A stretch of 64,000 nucleotides of DNA from the NCBI GenBank assembly GCA_963850915.1, contig CAWKND010000007.1, forward strand, positions 164,523 to 228,522, written 5' to 3'. Numbering within the stretch: position 1 is the first letter of the stretch; each line of letters begins with the position of its first letter. The position numbers and the translations under genes are program-made. The notes under the pieces were generated by a model, which saw only the letters and a list, made by a program, of their open reading frames with translations, had not been told where the DNA came from and did no database searches. Below, piece by piece: positions 53,569 through 62,981 of the stretch. Origin of the DNA: CAVTWH01 sp963850915 (GTDB taxonomy: Bacteria > Actinomycetota > Actinomycetes > Mycobacteriales > Micromonosporaceae).

Positions 53569-55182
53569 ATGATGAGAACACAGAAGCGGGCCATCGTGCT
53601 CGCCGCTGCGGCGGTTGTGGCCGTCGGCGCCAGCGTCGGCGTCGCCGGCATGATGAACGCGCAGGCAGCCTCGGCCGGCTGTCAGGCGACCTACACGGTG
53701 GCCTCCCAGTGGGCGGGTGGTTTCACCGCGAACGTGTCGGTCACCAACCTGGGCGACTCGGTTACCAGTTGGGCGCTGAAGTGGTCGTACACCGCCGGGC
53801 AAGCGGTGACGCAGGCGTGGAACGCCACTGTCACCCAGACCGGTAGCCAGGTAACCGCCGCCAACGTCAGCTACAACGGATCCATCGCGACGGGCGGCAG
53901 CGCGAGCTTCGGGTTCAACGGCTCGTGGACGGGCAGCAACCCGCTACCGGCCTCGTTCACACTCAACGGCACGACGTGTACCGGCAGCATCGCCACCGGT
54001 ACACCGACGGCGAACCCGACGACGGCATCTCCGACGCCATCGCGTACCACGTCGAGCCCGACGCCCACCGCCTCGGCCACGACGCCACCGACGAATGGGG
54101 CGCTCTACGTGGCGCCGAACGGCAGCGACAGCGCCGCCGGCACGCAGGCGGCGCCGACCACCCTCGCGACGGCGGTGAGCCGGGTCGGCCCGGGCGGCAC
54201 CATCTACCTGCGCGGCGGCACCTACAACTACTCGTCGACCATCACGATCGCGGCCGGCAACGACGGTACGTCGAGCGCCCGCAAGACGCTGTCGGCGTAC
54301 CCGGGTGAGAAGCCGGTGCTGGACTTCTCCGCCCAGTCCGAGAACTCGGCCAACCGCGGCCTGCAGCTGATGGCGAACTACTGGCACGTGTTCGGCATCC
54401 AGGTCCAGCACGCCGGAGACAACGGCATCTACGTCGGTGGCAGCAACAATGTCATCGAGCGGGTCGTGACGGCGTTCAACCGGGACACCGGGCTGCAGCT
54501 GGGGCGGATCGCCTCCAGCACTCCGAACAGCCAGTGGCCGGCGAATAACCTGGTGATCAGCTCGGAGTCGCACGACAACATGGACTCCACAGGGGAGAAC
54601 GCCGACGGCTTCGCCGCGAAGCTGACCACCGGCACCGGCAATGTGTTCCGCTACGACGTGTCACACAACAACATCGACGACGGCTGGGACCTGTACACGA
54701 AGTCGGACACCGGCGCGATCGGGCCGGTGACCATCGAGTACTCGCTGTCCTACGGCAACGGCACGCTGACCAACGGGACAGTCAACGCCAACGGCGACCG
54801 CAACGGCTTCAAACTCGGCGGCGACAGCATCGCGGTGAACCACACCGTTCAGCACGACATCGCCTACCACAACGGGCACGACGGGTTCACCTACAACAGC
54901 AACCCGGGCAACATGACCGTGTCGAACAACGTCAGCGTGGACAACGCCGAGCGCAACTTCCACTGGGAAGCGGGCAACTCGGTGTTCCGTGGTAACACCT
55001 CGTGCCGGTTCAACGTCAGTGGTACCAACGACAAGCTGGCCGGGAACGCGGACAGCTCCAACCAGTTCTGGACCGGCACTAACGGGTCGCGGTGCACCGC
55101 GTACAGCGGCGCTCTGGGTTGGTCTTTCGCCTCCGACGGCCACCTCGTGGTGACCTTCAACGGCACCGTCGTCAACCCCTGA
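53569..55182 (+). CDS. Secreted CBM2 polysaccharide lyase, right-handed beta-helix (PL9-like)
   Basis: A 537-residue secreted enzyme: signal peptide (AIVLAAAAVVAVGASVGVAG, cut near AQA), an N-terminal CBM2 (about 37-135; CQATYTVASQWAGGFTANVS and WNATVTQTG), a Thr/Pro/Ser linker, and a beta-helix of many Asn-rich coils. LYVAPNGSDSAAGTQAAPTT then AVSRVGPGGTIYLRGGTYNY is the start typical of PL9 pectate lyases; DNGIYVGGSNNVIERVVTAF and YDVSHNNIDDGWDLYTKSDT follow. Start is ATG 53569 (or 53572), with GGAG 12 bases upstream. It should degrade pectin while bound to cellulose. Operator at 53471 and terminator at 55233. Confidence 0.9.
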   Translation: MMRTQKRAIVLAAAAVVAVGASVGVAGMMNAQAASAGCQATYTVASQWAGGFTANVSVTNLGDSVTSWALKWSYTAGQAVTQAWNATVTQTGSQVTAANVSYNGSIATGGSASFGFNGSWTGSNPLPASFTLNGTTCTGSIATGTPTANPTTASPTPSRTTSSPTPTASATTPPTNGALYVAPNGSDSAAGTQAAPTTLATAVSRVGPGGTIYLRGGTYNYSSTITIAAGNDGTSSARKTLSAYPGEKPVLDFSAQSENSANRGLQLMANYWHVFGIQVQHAGDNGIYVGGSNNVIERVVTAFNRDTGLQLGRIASSTPNSQWPANNLVISSESHDNMDSTGENADGFAAKLTTGTGNVFRYDVSHNNIDDGWDLYTKSDTGAIGPVTIEYSLSYGNGTLTNGTVNANGDRNGFKLGGDSIAVNHTVQHDIAYHNGHDGFTYNSNPGNMTVSNNVSVDNAERNFHWEAGNSVFRGNTSCRFNVSGTNDKLAGNADSSNQFWTGTNGSRCTAYSGALGWSFASDGHLVVTFNGTVVNP

Positions 55183-55232
55183 TCGCAGTGCGGGTCGCCC
55201 AGCCGGTGTGACCGGCACTTGATCCTCGCATG

Positions 55233-55271
55233 GGGTGTGGCGCGGTGGCCACCGGCCGCCGCGCCACACCC
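55233..55271 (+). terminator. Hairpin terminator, 13-base perfect stem
   Basis: GGGTGTGGCGCGG and CCGCGCCACACCC pair exactly, 50 bases after the lyase stop. Confidence 0.8.
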
Positions 55272-55406
55272 ACCCGGGATGCTTCACTGACGCAGGGATC
55301 AGCTTGGGGCCGGCGCGCCCGCCGCACAGCGCCGGCACCCGACTTTTCAGAGCGCCAGTTTCTGGTTGTGGCCGCCCTACCTGGGTGGGTGTGCCAGCGT
55401 GGGTGG

Positions 55407-55568
55407 ATGGCCAGGCCCGCAGACGTGATCCCGCCCATGCTCGCCACGCTGGGGCCGCTCCAGTCGGGTGCGGGGTGGGCGTCGGAGTTCAAGTGGGACG
55501 GGGTACGCACCGTTGGCTACCTCGGTGCCGACGCTGTCACCCTGCTATCCCGCAACAATGACCGCTGA
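55407..55568 (+). pseudogene. ATP-dependent DNA ligase, N-terminal fragment
   Basis: From ATG 55407 the frame reads RPADVIPPMLATLGPLQSG, then WASEFKWDGVRTVGYLGADA and VTLLSRN. That is the start of the adenylation domain of an ATP-dependent ligase (LigC/LigD type), including the KWDG motif whose Lys takes AMP. It stops after 53 residues; relatives need at least 300. The end overlaps the 3' end of the S41 peptidase gene by about 24 bases on the other strand, so the ligase was cut by the rearrangement that brought the peptidase region in. Confidence 0.75.
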
Positions 55569-56504
55569 CTCCGGATCCGTGGCCGACAGCCAACGCATGG
55601 CGGCGGCCAGGACCGGGTCGCCGGGGCCGTCCGCGACCGGCTCGTCCGGCTCGATCCGGCCGGTGATCGGATGTCCGTCGGCGTCGGCATAATGCACGCC
55701 ACTGATGATCAGGCGGGTACCGTCGCGCAGGACGAACGTCCGGTTGCCAGTGGTCATGCCGGCGGTGGCGGCGCCGAATGTGCGTACCGGTGACTGAGCC
55801 TGCAACGCGACCGCTGCGGCCTCGCCCGCGCTCGCGGTCCGGGCCGAGAGCAGTACCGCGATCGGTGTTCCTGGCGGGCGCCGGGATCGGCTGTGCACCA
55901 GGGCGGTTGGTTGGCGTCCCAGGCTCAGGTGATGCCGGTGGCGCCGCCACTGCCGGATCCGGCCGTCTCGGGCGGCGAAGGCGCCCAGCACACCAATGTC
56001 CAGCAGACCGGCGAGCACAGCGAGCATCGGCCACATCCCGCCGCCGGTATTGGCGCGCAGATCCACCACCCATCCCACGGGTTGCGCCGCGGCGAGGTCG
56101 TCAACCAGCCGGGCGCCGGTGGCGACGTAACCGCGGATGGCGGTACGTCCGCCGGTGGTTGGGGGCAGGCACAGGACGGCCACGCCGTCGGCGATGTCCC
56201 CCACCGGGCGGCATGGGACATCGACGGCGACGAGCGGCGCGAGCGTCGGGTCGGCCGGCGGGACCGTCCGTGGTACAAGGTACGGCGGGATGATCCGGCT
56301 GTGCGGGCCACCGGCCTGCTTGACGGCACGGGAGAGCAGCCGGTGAGTACCGGCGTAGGTGCGCGCGGCGGATGCCGTCTGCCGTGCCTCGCGGTGCAGG
56401 GCGTCCCAGTCGACGTCGTCGCGGTACAGCGCTTCGCGCCGGACGAGGCGCAGCGCCATGTCGAGGTACCGCTGGATCCGCTGCGAGCTGATCGGATCAG
56501 CCAC
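55545..56504 (-). CDS. S41 family peptidase
   Basis: A 319-residue serine peptidase of the tail-specific type without PDZ domain. VVDLRANTGGGMWPMLAVLA is the G-G-x strand region, VLLSARTASAGEAAAVALQA holds the nucleophile Ser (about residue 233) with the T-A-S-A-G-E motif, and RTFGAATAGMTTGNRTFVLR then RIEPDEPV complete the fold. The expected Lys about 25 residues after Ser is not obvious, so catalysis may use another base. GTG 56504 overlaps the LanC stop by 8 bases; no signal peptide, hence cytoplasmic. The overlap implies joint action with the LanC-like protein, possibly leader removal; that is inference. Confidence 0.85.
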   Translation of the reverse strand: MADPISSQRIQRYLDMALRLVRREALYRDDVDWDALHREARQTASAARTYAGTHRLLSRAVKQAGGPHSRIIPPYLVPRTVPPADPTLAPLVAVDVPCRPVGDIADGVAVLCLPPTTGGRTAIRGYVATGARLVDDLAAAQPVGWVVDLRANTGGGMWPMLAVLAGLLDIGVLGAFAARDGRIRQWRRHRHHLSLGRQPTALVHSRSRRPPGTPIAVLLSARTASAGEAAAVALQAQSPVRTFGAATAGMTTGNRTFVLRDGTRLIISGVHYADADGHPITGRIEPDEPVADGPGDPVLAAAMRWLSATDPESAVIVAG

Positions 56505-57659
56505 GGGTCGGCCTCGCCATCAACAGCAACTCCTCCCAAATCGGTACGGTTCCCGAGGCCAGATGGAACAACGCGACCGCGGCCCCGCAGTCGCCCTCCA
56601 GGAACGACGCGTTGCGGACGGCGCCGACAGGTCCGCGATAGTACGGAGGACCCTGTGCGCGGCGCTCAGCAATCCAGGTGTACCAGTATCTTGTGTACTC
56701 GCCGGTGTCCATCCCGGTGGTGTCGGCCACTTCCGGCCGAAGTAGCACAGCCCCGAGGCATCGTGGCACAGGCAGGCGTCAACACACCGGCGTGGGTCAC
56801 CGGCCGCGCGATCGACGCGGCCGCGGCACGGTGTGCGTAGGCTCGGCAGTGCTCGCTGAGCTGCGGATCATCGTCCCGCAGCGCGGCGTCGATCAGGGAG
56901 AGGGCGACCGCAGCGCCGGGATCGCCGTAACACCACGCGCTGCGGGTGCTCTGCCAGTGCCGCTCTGCGGTGACGCCGAAGACGGCCTGGTCATCGTCGG
57001 CGATCGTCATCGCCGGCAGCCACCGCGCCATCGGATCGAGCAGACGCCGGGCCGACGCGCTCGCCAGCCCGCTACGGGCCACTGCGGCCAGGTAGGCGAT
57101 CACGCCCGGCGCGCCGTGGGCGACACCGAGGTCCCGGCGGCCGAGGACGTACCCCGGGCTGACCGCGACCCTGCGCGGGTTGGCTCGCCGGATGAACCGT
57201 CCGTCCTCGGCGCGACTGCCGATGACCGTTACCACGGCCGTGGTCACGGCCTCCCGTACGGCGGCCGACGGGCGACCGATGATGCCCTGCGGGAGGTCGA
57301 CGTCGAGCAGCCCGGGTACGCCTCGGCGGAAGCGATGACGAAATCGTCGATCCAGCCGGCGTTGACGGGCTTGATCGCACCGTGCTCGGCGAGGCGGCCT
57401 GCGACCCAACCGAGCCGGGCCGCGCCCCCGAAGGCCCACGGTCCGACATCGGCACGGGCGCGGATGAGCGCCACCGCGTTGGCGAGATACTCCGTCGGAT
57501 TGCCGGCCGGCCCTCCAGCCCGCTGCCGTTCCAGCAGCCCAAGGTCGAGATCGAGGTGCATCGCGAAGTCGTCGCTGGCACCGCCGAGCGCGAGTGCATC
57601 GTCGAGGAGCATCTCGCGTTCAACACCTCCCGATCAACGTCAGGGGCGCCCAGATTCAA
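56497..57659 (-). pseudogene. LanC-like lanthipeptide cyclase, frame broken about four times
   Basis: The minus strand carries a full-length (about 385-residue) LanC-family protein spread over several frames. Segments in order are MNLGAPDVDREVLNA (57659), EMLLDDALALGGASDDFAMH then PWAFGGAARLGWVAGRLA (57615), VDLPQGIIG then GVAHGAPGVIAYLAAV and WCYGDPGAAVALSLI (57320), LCHDASGLCYFGR (56735) and AVLLRPEV then FLEGDCGAAVALFHLASG (56725). Zinc ligands are present: Cys of WCYG, and Cys-His of LCH. Frame changes near 57615, 57320, 56745 and 56725. Because the domain order and length are normal and der nearby has similar breaks, it may be intact in the living cell. No LanB, LanA or transporter gene is visible. 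The enzyme would form lanthionine rings. Confidence 0.7.
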
Positions 57660-57680
57660 GTGCCGATACCGGGTACGTTT

Positions 57681-58160
57681 TCACACGCCGCCGACATCTT
57701 GATGCCGTTGGGGGTCAAGGGTGCCCCGCCGCGGTCGGCCAGCCATACGTTGGGCAACTGCGCGCCTTGTGTTTGTGCCGTGCCCGCAGGTACCGGGACA
57801 ACGCCCGGGGCGGTCTTCGGACCGAACCGGACCCGTCGGTCCTTGGCGCCCTTTGCCGTGAAAGTGCGCCGACTCGGTGGCCATGTCCACGTCAGTCACG
57901 AGGAGGTTGCCCACCTCGGACAGGCGGGCGCCGGTGTTGGCGTAGAGACGGATCAGCGCCTCGTCGCGCAGGTTGGCGAAGCCTCTCCCCCGGCAGGCCT
58001 CCAGCACCTTCGCCGGGTCGGCCTCCCGCATCACCGGGACCAGCTTGGTCGGGGTCTTGGGTTGGCGGATCCGATCCATCGGGCTGCGGTCGATGGCCTG
58101 CTCGTCGACCAGCAGCCACTTGAAGAACTGCCGCAGACCCAAACCCTCCACCAGACCGCA
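57681..58160 (-). pseudogene. Tyrosine recombinase (phage/ICE integrase) fragment
   Basis: Central part of a XerC/D-like recombinase. LGLRQFFKWLLVDEQAIDRS and PMDRIRQPKTPTKLVPV belong to the core-binding domain; DEALIRLYANTGARLSEVGN holds the first catalytic Arg. HGKG-K-x-R then changes frame to RALSRYLRARHKHK and again to QLPNVWLADRGGAPLTPNGI, which are successive catalytic-domain strands. The N-terminus, the H-x-x-R and the Tyr are missing: it ends at GIKM next to the LanC start. Truncation at both ends shows it is inactive. It lies 1.1 kb from tRNA-Pro, the kind of site these elements use. Confidence 0.75.
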
Positions 58161-58228
58161 ACCGCAGCCTGATCACCGAACACCCCGAGTCAACCCAACC
58201 GGGTGCAGTCCCATGTTCGGAGCCTGGC

Positions 58229-58741
58229 TCAGGACCAACGCCATAGTTGGGTGGATCCGCCATAGCAGTCGTACTGATCCACCGCGGCGAAGTTCGCCGT
58301 GCTGTAGTTGAGGACCTCCAGGCACTTGTGGCTGTAACGGTTCGAGATCAGGCCGGAGTAGGGGTTGAGATCCCACTGCTGGTTCACGCCGCCGTAGCAG
58401 TCGTACTGTCCTATCGGGGCGAAGTTCGCCGTGCTGTAGTAGAGATCCTCCAGGCACTTGCCGCTGTTGACGTTCTGGATCAGGCCGCTGTCGGTGTTGT
58501 AGTTCCATTCCTGGGTGGGGCCGCCATAGCACTGATACTGCCCGGCGGTTGCGAAGTTGGCGGTGGTGGAGTACGGCATCTCCAGGCACTTCCCGCTGTT
58601 GACGTTCTGGATGAGGGTGCCGTATCGCACCGTTCTCGGGGCCACTGCGGCAGATGCTGGCGCGGCGCTCAAAGCAATCAACATCATGGTTGTCACGGCA
58701 AGAACAACTCCTGGCCGGCGGCCTCGTGCGACTACGGTCAT
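58229..58741 (-). CDS. Secreted ricin-type beta-trefoil lectin
   Basis: A 170-residue protein: signal peptide (AVTTMMLIALSAAPASA) then three equal repeats of about 44 residues. Each has GLIQNVNSGKCLE-like start, YSTANFA, QYDCYGG and Q-x-W (TQEWNY, NQQWDL, TQLWRW). The Cys pairs and QxW motifs are standard for RICIN domains, which bind galactose, xylan or similar sugars. No catalytic domain, so a free lectin. ATG 58741 has GAAGGAAAC upstream. It could be the shed or decoy binding module of a secreted hydrolase; no partner adjoins. Confidence 0.88.
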   Translation of the reverse strand: MTVVARGRRPGVVLAVTTMMLIALSAAPASAAVAPRTVRYGTLIQNVNSGKCLEMPYSTTANFATAGQYQCYGGPTQEWNYNTDSGLIQNVNSGKCLEDLYYSTANFAPIGQYDCYGGVNQQWDLNPYSGLISNRYSHKCLEVLNYSTANFAAVDQYDCYGGSTQLWRWS

Positions 58742-59235
58742 CGGGTTTCCTTCGTGGTATGAGGTGTCCCGGGCTGCCGACGGTGCGTACTGCGGGCACC
58801 GCCCGAGCCCGGCAACGGATGCTTACGTCCACTGACGCTATGCACTGGCGGCGACGTTGGAACCCGTGTAAATACCTGCACGGGTACGTGGAATGAGGCA
58901 ACGGCGGACAACGCGAGTTCGGTGAAGCCAGACCCGGGCTCTCCTCCAGTGGGATCGCTAGTGCGGTGGCCACGAGCGAAGGCGCCGCAGCCGGCGCGGC
59001 CGCGAGGACGGCTCTGTTCAAGCCCGCTACTCCCACGCCACCGCGTCCATGCGCAGTCAGCTCCTGGACGGTCTGACGACGCTCTGGACGGCGGCGTTGG
59101 ACGCCCGCCTGACGATGGCTCCAGGCTCCGGTGGCTGTACTCGACCGGCTGTTGACCGCTCGGCACCTAGAGGTGGCCGAGTGAGCCGGCAAGATCGTCT
59201 CCCAGGATTCTCCCGGGAGGGGCTCAACACGAGAA
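58742..59235. other. Gap between lectin gene and tRNA, no gene seen
   Basis: Nearly 500 bases hold the lectin promoter and the region where an integrated element would end. Only low-quality frames are present. I found no att-type repeat of the tRNA in the window by eye. Confidence 0.4.
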
Positions 59236-59271
59236 CAGGGCAGGACTCCCCCGTTCGGGGAACCTGCCCTG
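59236..59271 (-). terminator. Terminator hairpin downstream of tRNA-Pro
   Basis: CAGGGCAGG and CCTGCCCTG pair exactly, with inner CCCC/GGGG pairing around GTTC. It begins 18 bases after the tRNA 3' end on the minus strand. Confidence 0.8.
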
Positions 59272-59288
59272 ACCTGCGGTTTTCCTTG

Positions 59289-59362
<74 letters not shown>

Positions 59363-59579
59363 CGGTCGTACGGATCACGCCCGTCCGACAGCCGGTTCAG
59401 CGTAGCGCACGGTACGGGTGAGGCGCGCAGCCACTCCCCGCTTGCCGCACAACGCTCCTGACGAGTCAGCACTCCCGTCACACCCGCTAGAGCATCCTAG
59501 GATCCTGGGGTGCAGGGGTGTGGCTGCGCACACGCGGTCGGGGTGTTGGAGTACGGAGAGTGTGGCGAAGGGTGAGCAG

Positions 59580-61415
59580 CTACCAGCTGCCCCCGCCACC
59601 ACCGCCGCCACCACCGCCGGAGAAGCCGCCACCGCCGAAGCCGCTGCCGCCGAACACGCCGGAGCCGCTGGACGCGGTCGGCATCGTGTACGCGATGGTG
59701 CCCGTCGCCGTGGTGTTGAACGCGCCGATCGAGGCGGCGAAGTAGAGCATGCTCCAGTTCGGGGCGCCGGTGTACCAGTAGAGCCCGTTCGAGCCCGACG
59801 CGGCCAGGTCCTTGAACTCGCCCGCCCACCGGTCCACGAGTCCGAAGACCATCGCGTAGGGCAGGTACCGGGAGAAGATCTGTTCCCGCTCCTGGAAGGC
59901 GATCTGGGCGGTCTCGGCGGTGGCCACGTAGAGCCGGAAGCCCTGGACCCGGGCCAGCACAGCGCTACCCTTGCCGGTACGCGCCGGGAAGCTACCCGCG
60001 GCGAACAGCAGCGCGACCGCGCCGGCGACCAGGCCCAGCCCGGCCAGTCCGGCGCCGAACAGCAGGCCGAGCCCGACGGTGACCGCGACAGCGCCGATCA
60101 GTACCGCGATGCCCAGGCCGTACGCGACCTGGCGGGTGCGCTCCGGACTCTGCCGGTACCAGCCCTGCTGGACCATGTCGTTGTAGAGCGCCCGCTGCGC
60201 CAGCGCCAGTTCGGTGGCGAAGTGGTACTTCAGCCCGGAGAGGCGTACCGACTCGGCACCGTGGAAGATCGCGTCGAACAGCCGCCGCTCGTACGGCAGA
60301 AACTTGGGGTCGCCGTTGGTGAGCTTGACCAGCTCCCAGTCGCGGTTGCCGCGCGCATCCGGCGGTACCTCGACGATGCGCAGGTGCTTGCGGACGGCGA
60401 AGTCGACGATGGTGGCGGTCACGTCGACCACATTGGCCCGCTCGTCGATGAGCGTGCCGACCTGGCCGGGGCGCAGGTCGCCCGGGGGCGTGAACTCGAC
60501 GGAGACCGGCGGCGCGCCGATCAGCGGCTTGCGCTGCTGCACGTTCGGGTCGTCGAACTCCGGGGTGAGGCCGGGCAGGATGCCCACGTAGCGCCGGTCC
60601 CGGCCGACCAGGTAGCCGATCAGCAGCGCCCCGCCGACGCCGATCAGCAGCAGCAGGATGCCGGCGCCGATGGTCCACGGATTGACGGTGAAGAAGGTCG
60701 CGACGGTACGCCGGGTGGTCAGCTTCGGGCCGGGGTTGGCCACCGCTCCTGCGGGCAGCGCCACCACCACGGTCAGCTCAGAGCCGGTGGCCAGCGTACC
60801 GCCGGTGAAGGTGGCCTTGCCGCCCTCGAGGGCGTGCGCCTGGCAGTTGGTGTGGCTGTTCTCCGGGCCGGAGTAACAGGCGGTGTCGGTCAGCGTCACG
60901 CCGTCGCCGGTCACCGTTGCCGAAGATTCGTTGACCGGTACCGGCCACTCGTTGCCGACCACGTTCCAGTACAGCTCGTCGTGGTCGGCGAAGGTGTTGA
61001 TGGCGTACCCGACGGTGTAGCCGATGACGTAGGTGTGTACCCCGTTGATCGTCTCGTTCGGGTCACCGATCTTGATGACCTCGTAGTTGCCGCCGGAGGT
61101 ACGAAACTGGGCCGGCTGCCCGTCCTGGGTGACCGTGAAGTCGCTGAAGTCGTACACCCGGTAGTGCTTCTTGTCGTAGACGAAACGGGCCGGGATCTTG
61201 CGGATGATGCCGTGCCGCTCGTTGTTGCCGAAGTCGTACTTGATGGTCTCGCTGACCGCGATGGCGCCGGACGCGTTGATCCGCATCGTCGTGTCGTAGC
61301 TGTCGATCTGCTCCTGGCCGGCGGCCGAGGCGGGTGCCGCGGCCGCGAGCCCGACCAGGGTGGCGAGCAGGACGGTGAGCGCCGCGGTGAACCGGACGGC
61401 CGGAGTGGATCGCAT
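59580..61415 (-). CDS. DUF2207 domain membrane protein
   Basis: A 611-residue membrane protein with signal peptide (residues 1-32, ending AASA-A). The extracellular DUF2207 domain starts IDSYDTTMRINASGAIAVSE with IKYDFGNNERHGIIRKIPAR, the family's most conserved element. A first helix (TIGAGILLLLIGVGGALLIG) is followed by a cytoplasmic part, two more helices (LGIAVLIGAVAVTVGLGLLF and GLAGLGLVAGAVALLFAAG) and a C-terminal Gly/Ser tail GGGGFSGGGGGGGGGGSW. The Gly-rich end is normal in the family. Function unknown. It sits beside der, as in related chromosomes, and has no frame problem. Confidence 0.88.
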   Translation of the reverse strand: MRSTPAVRFTAALTVLLATLVGLAAAAPASAAGQEQIDSYDTTMRINASGAIAVSETIKYDFGNNERHGIIRKIPARFVYDKKHYRVYDFSDFTVTQDGQPAQFRTSGGNYEVIKIGDPNETINGVHTYVIGYTVGYAINTFADHDELYWNVVGNEWPVPVNESSATVTGDGVTLTDTACYSGPENSHTNCQAHALEGGKATFTGGTLATGSELTVVVALPAGAVANPGPKLTTRRTVATFFTVNPWTIGAGILLLLIGVGGALLIGYLVGRDRRYVGILPGLTPEFDDPNVQQRKPLIGAPPVSVEFTPPGDLRPGQVGTLIDERANVVDVTATIVDFAVRKHLRIVEVPPDARGNRDWELVKLTNGDPKFLPYERRLFDAIFHGAESVRLSGLKYHFATELALAQRALYNDMVQQGWYRQSPERTRQVAYGLGIAVLIGAVAVTVGLGLLFGAGLAGLGLVAGAVALLFAAGSFPARTGKGSAVLARVQGFRLYVATAETAQIAFQEREQIFSRYLPYAMVFGLVDRWAGEFKDLAASGSNGLYWYTGAPNWSMLYFAASIGAFNTTATGTIAYTMPTASSGSGVFGGSGFGGGGFSGGGGGGGGGGSW

Positions 61416-61524
61416 AGCCCTGAAGGTTAGGGGTTCACCGCCACCCGCACATCACCGCACCGGCCGGACGTCCGGTCACCGACAGCCGCACCGCCGCGCC
61501 CGGCCGGGTCCGGGCGCGGGCGGG

Positions 61525-62981
61525 TCAGCGGGTGGTGCCGTCGCGGCGTTTGCGGGGGCGTACCGAGATCTGTACCGGCGTGCCCTCGAAGTCGAACTCC
61601 TCGCGCAGCTTGCGCTCCACGAACCGGATGTAGCCGGCGTCGAGTGTGGCCGTGGTGAACAGCACGAACCGTGGCGGCGAAACACCCGCCTGGGTGGCGA
61701 AGAGCACCCGGGGAGCCCGCCCGCCGCGTACCGGGTGCGGGGTGGCCTGTACGAGCGCGGTGAGCCACTGGTTGAGGTGGCCGGTGGAGATGCGCCGCTC
61801 CCAGTTGCCCAAAGCCCGGCGCAGGGCGGGAGCCAGCCGCTCCACCGAGCGCCCGGTCTTGGCCGACACGTTCACCTTGATCGCCCACGGGATGCGCTTG
61901 AGCTCCCGGTCGATCTCCTTGTCCAGGTAGTAGCGGCGGTCCTCGTCGACCAGGTCCCACTTGTTGAAGGCGAGTACCAGCGCGCGACCGGCGTCGGTGA
62001 CCATGGACAGGATGCGCTGATCCTGTTCACTGATCACCTCGGCGGCGTCCAGCAGCACGATGGCCACCTCGGCCGCCTCGATCGCCGCGTTGGTACGCAG
62101 CGAGGCGAAGTACTCGGTACCGCTGGCGGTGGCGACCTTGCGGCGCAGGCCGGCAGTGTCGACCAGCTGCCACACCTGGCCACCGATCTCGACCAGCGAG
62201 TCGACCGGGTCGACGGTGGTACCCGCGACCGAGTCGACGACCGCGCGTTCCTCCCGGGCCAGCCGGTTGAGCAGGCTGGACTTGCCGATGTTGGGCCGGC
62301 CGACCAGCGCCACCCGACGGGGCCCGCGATGGGTGACTCGCGGATCCGCGGCGCCGGCGTGGGCAGCCGGGCGAGTACCTCGTCCAGCAGGTCGCCGGAG
62401 CCGCGCCCATGCAGCGCGGATACCGCCCAGGGTTGGCCGAGGCCCAGCCCCCACAGCGAGTTGGCTTCCATCTCGATGTTGGTGTTGTCGGCCTTGTTGG
62501 CGACCAGGATCACCGGCTTGGCGCTGCGCCGCAGCATCTTTACGGCGGCTTCGTCCTCGTCGGTCGAGCCGACCACGGTGTCCACCACGAACAGCACCAC
62601 GTCGGCGGTGTTGACGGCCATCTCGGCCTGCGCGGCGATGGCGGCGGCGCGGTCCTTGGCGTCGGGCAGCCAGCCGCCGGTGTCGACGACGTTGAACCGG
62701 CGGCCGTTCCAGTTGGCGTCGTAGGCGACCCGGTCGCGGGTTACGCCGGGCTTGTCCTCGACGACCGCCTGGCGGCGCCCGATGATCCGGTTGACCAGCG
62801 TCGACTTGCCGACGTTGGGCCGCCCGACCACGGCGACCGTGGGTACCGGCCCGCTGGCCGCGCCTTCTCGGCGGTGTCGACGTCGGCCGGCTCGAAGTCG
62901 TCTGCGTCGAAGTCGGCCGGATCGAAGTCGCGGATCGAAGTCGGCGGGGTCGAAGTCCTGGTCGAGGTCACTGTCGCTCAC
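61525..62981 (-). CDS. der: GTPase Der (EngA), ribosome biogenesis, frame-shifted in this sequence
   Basis: Der is an essential GTPase with two G domains, needed for 50S ribosome assembly. GTG 62981 overlaps the cmk stop. An acidic leader (DFDPADFD repeats) is followed by G domain 1 (VAVVGRPNVGKSTLVNRIIG, DTGG, NKAD) and G domain 2 (VALVGRPNIGKSSLLNRLAR, DTAG, NKWD), then a KH-like C-terminus ending RPRKRRDGTTR. The reading frame changes at about 62925-62935, 62865-62875 and 62317-62325. Each break is in a G or C run and each needs one or two bases. As the cell cannot live without Der, I read these as sequencing indels. Confidence 0.9.

Noticed and set aside
59418..61430. 670-codon plus-strand frame opposite the DUF2207 gene
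   Set aside because: Antisense shadow; low-complexity Val/Asp/Gln/Arg composition, while the minus strand has a signal peptide, DUF2207 motif and membrane helices.
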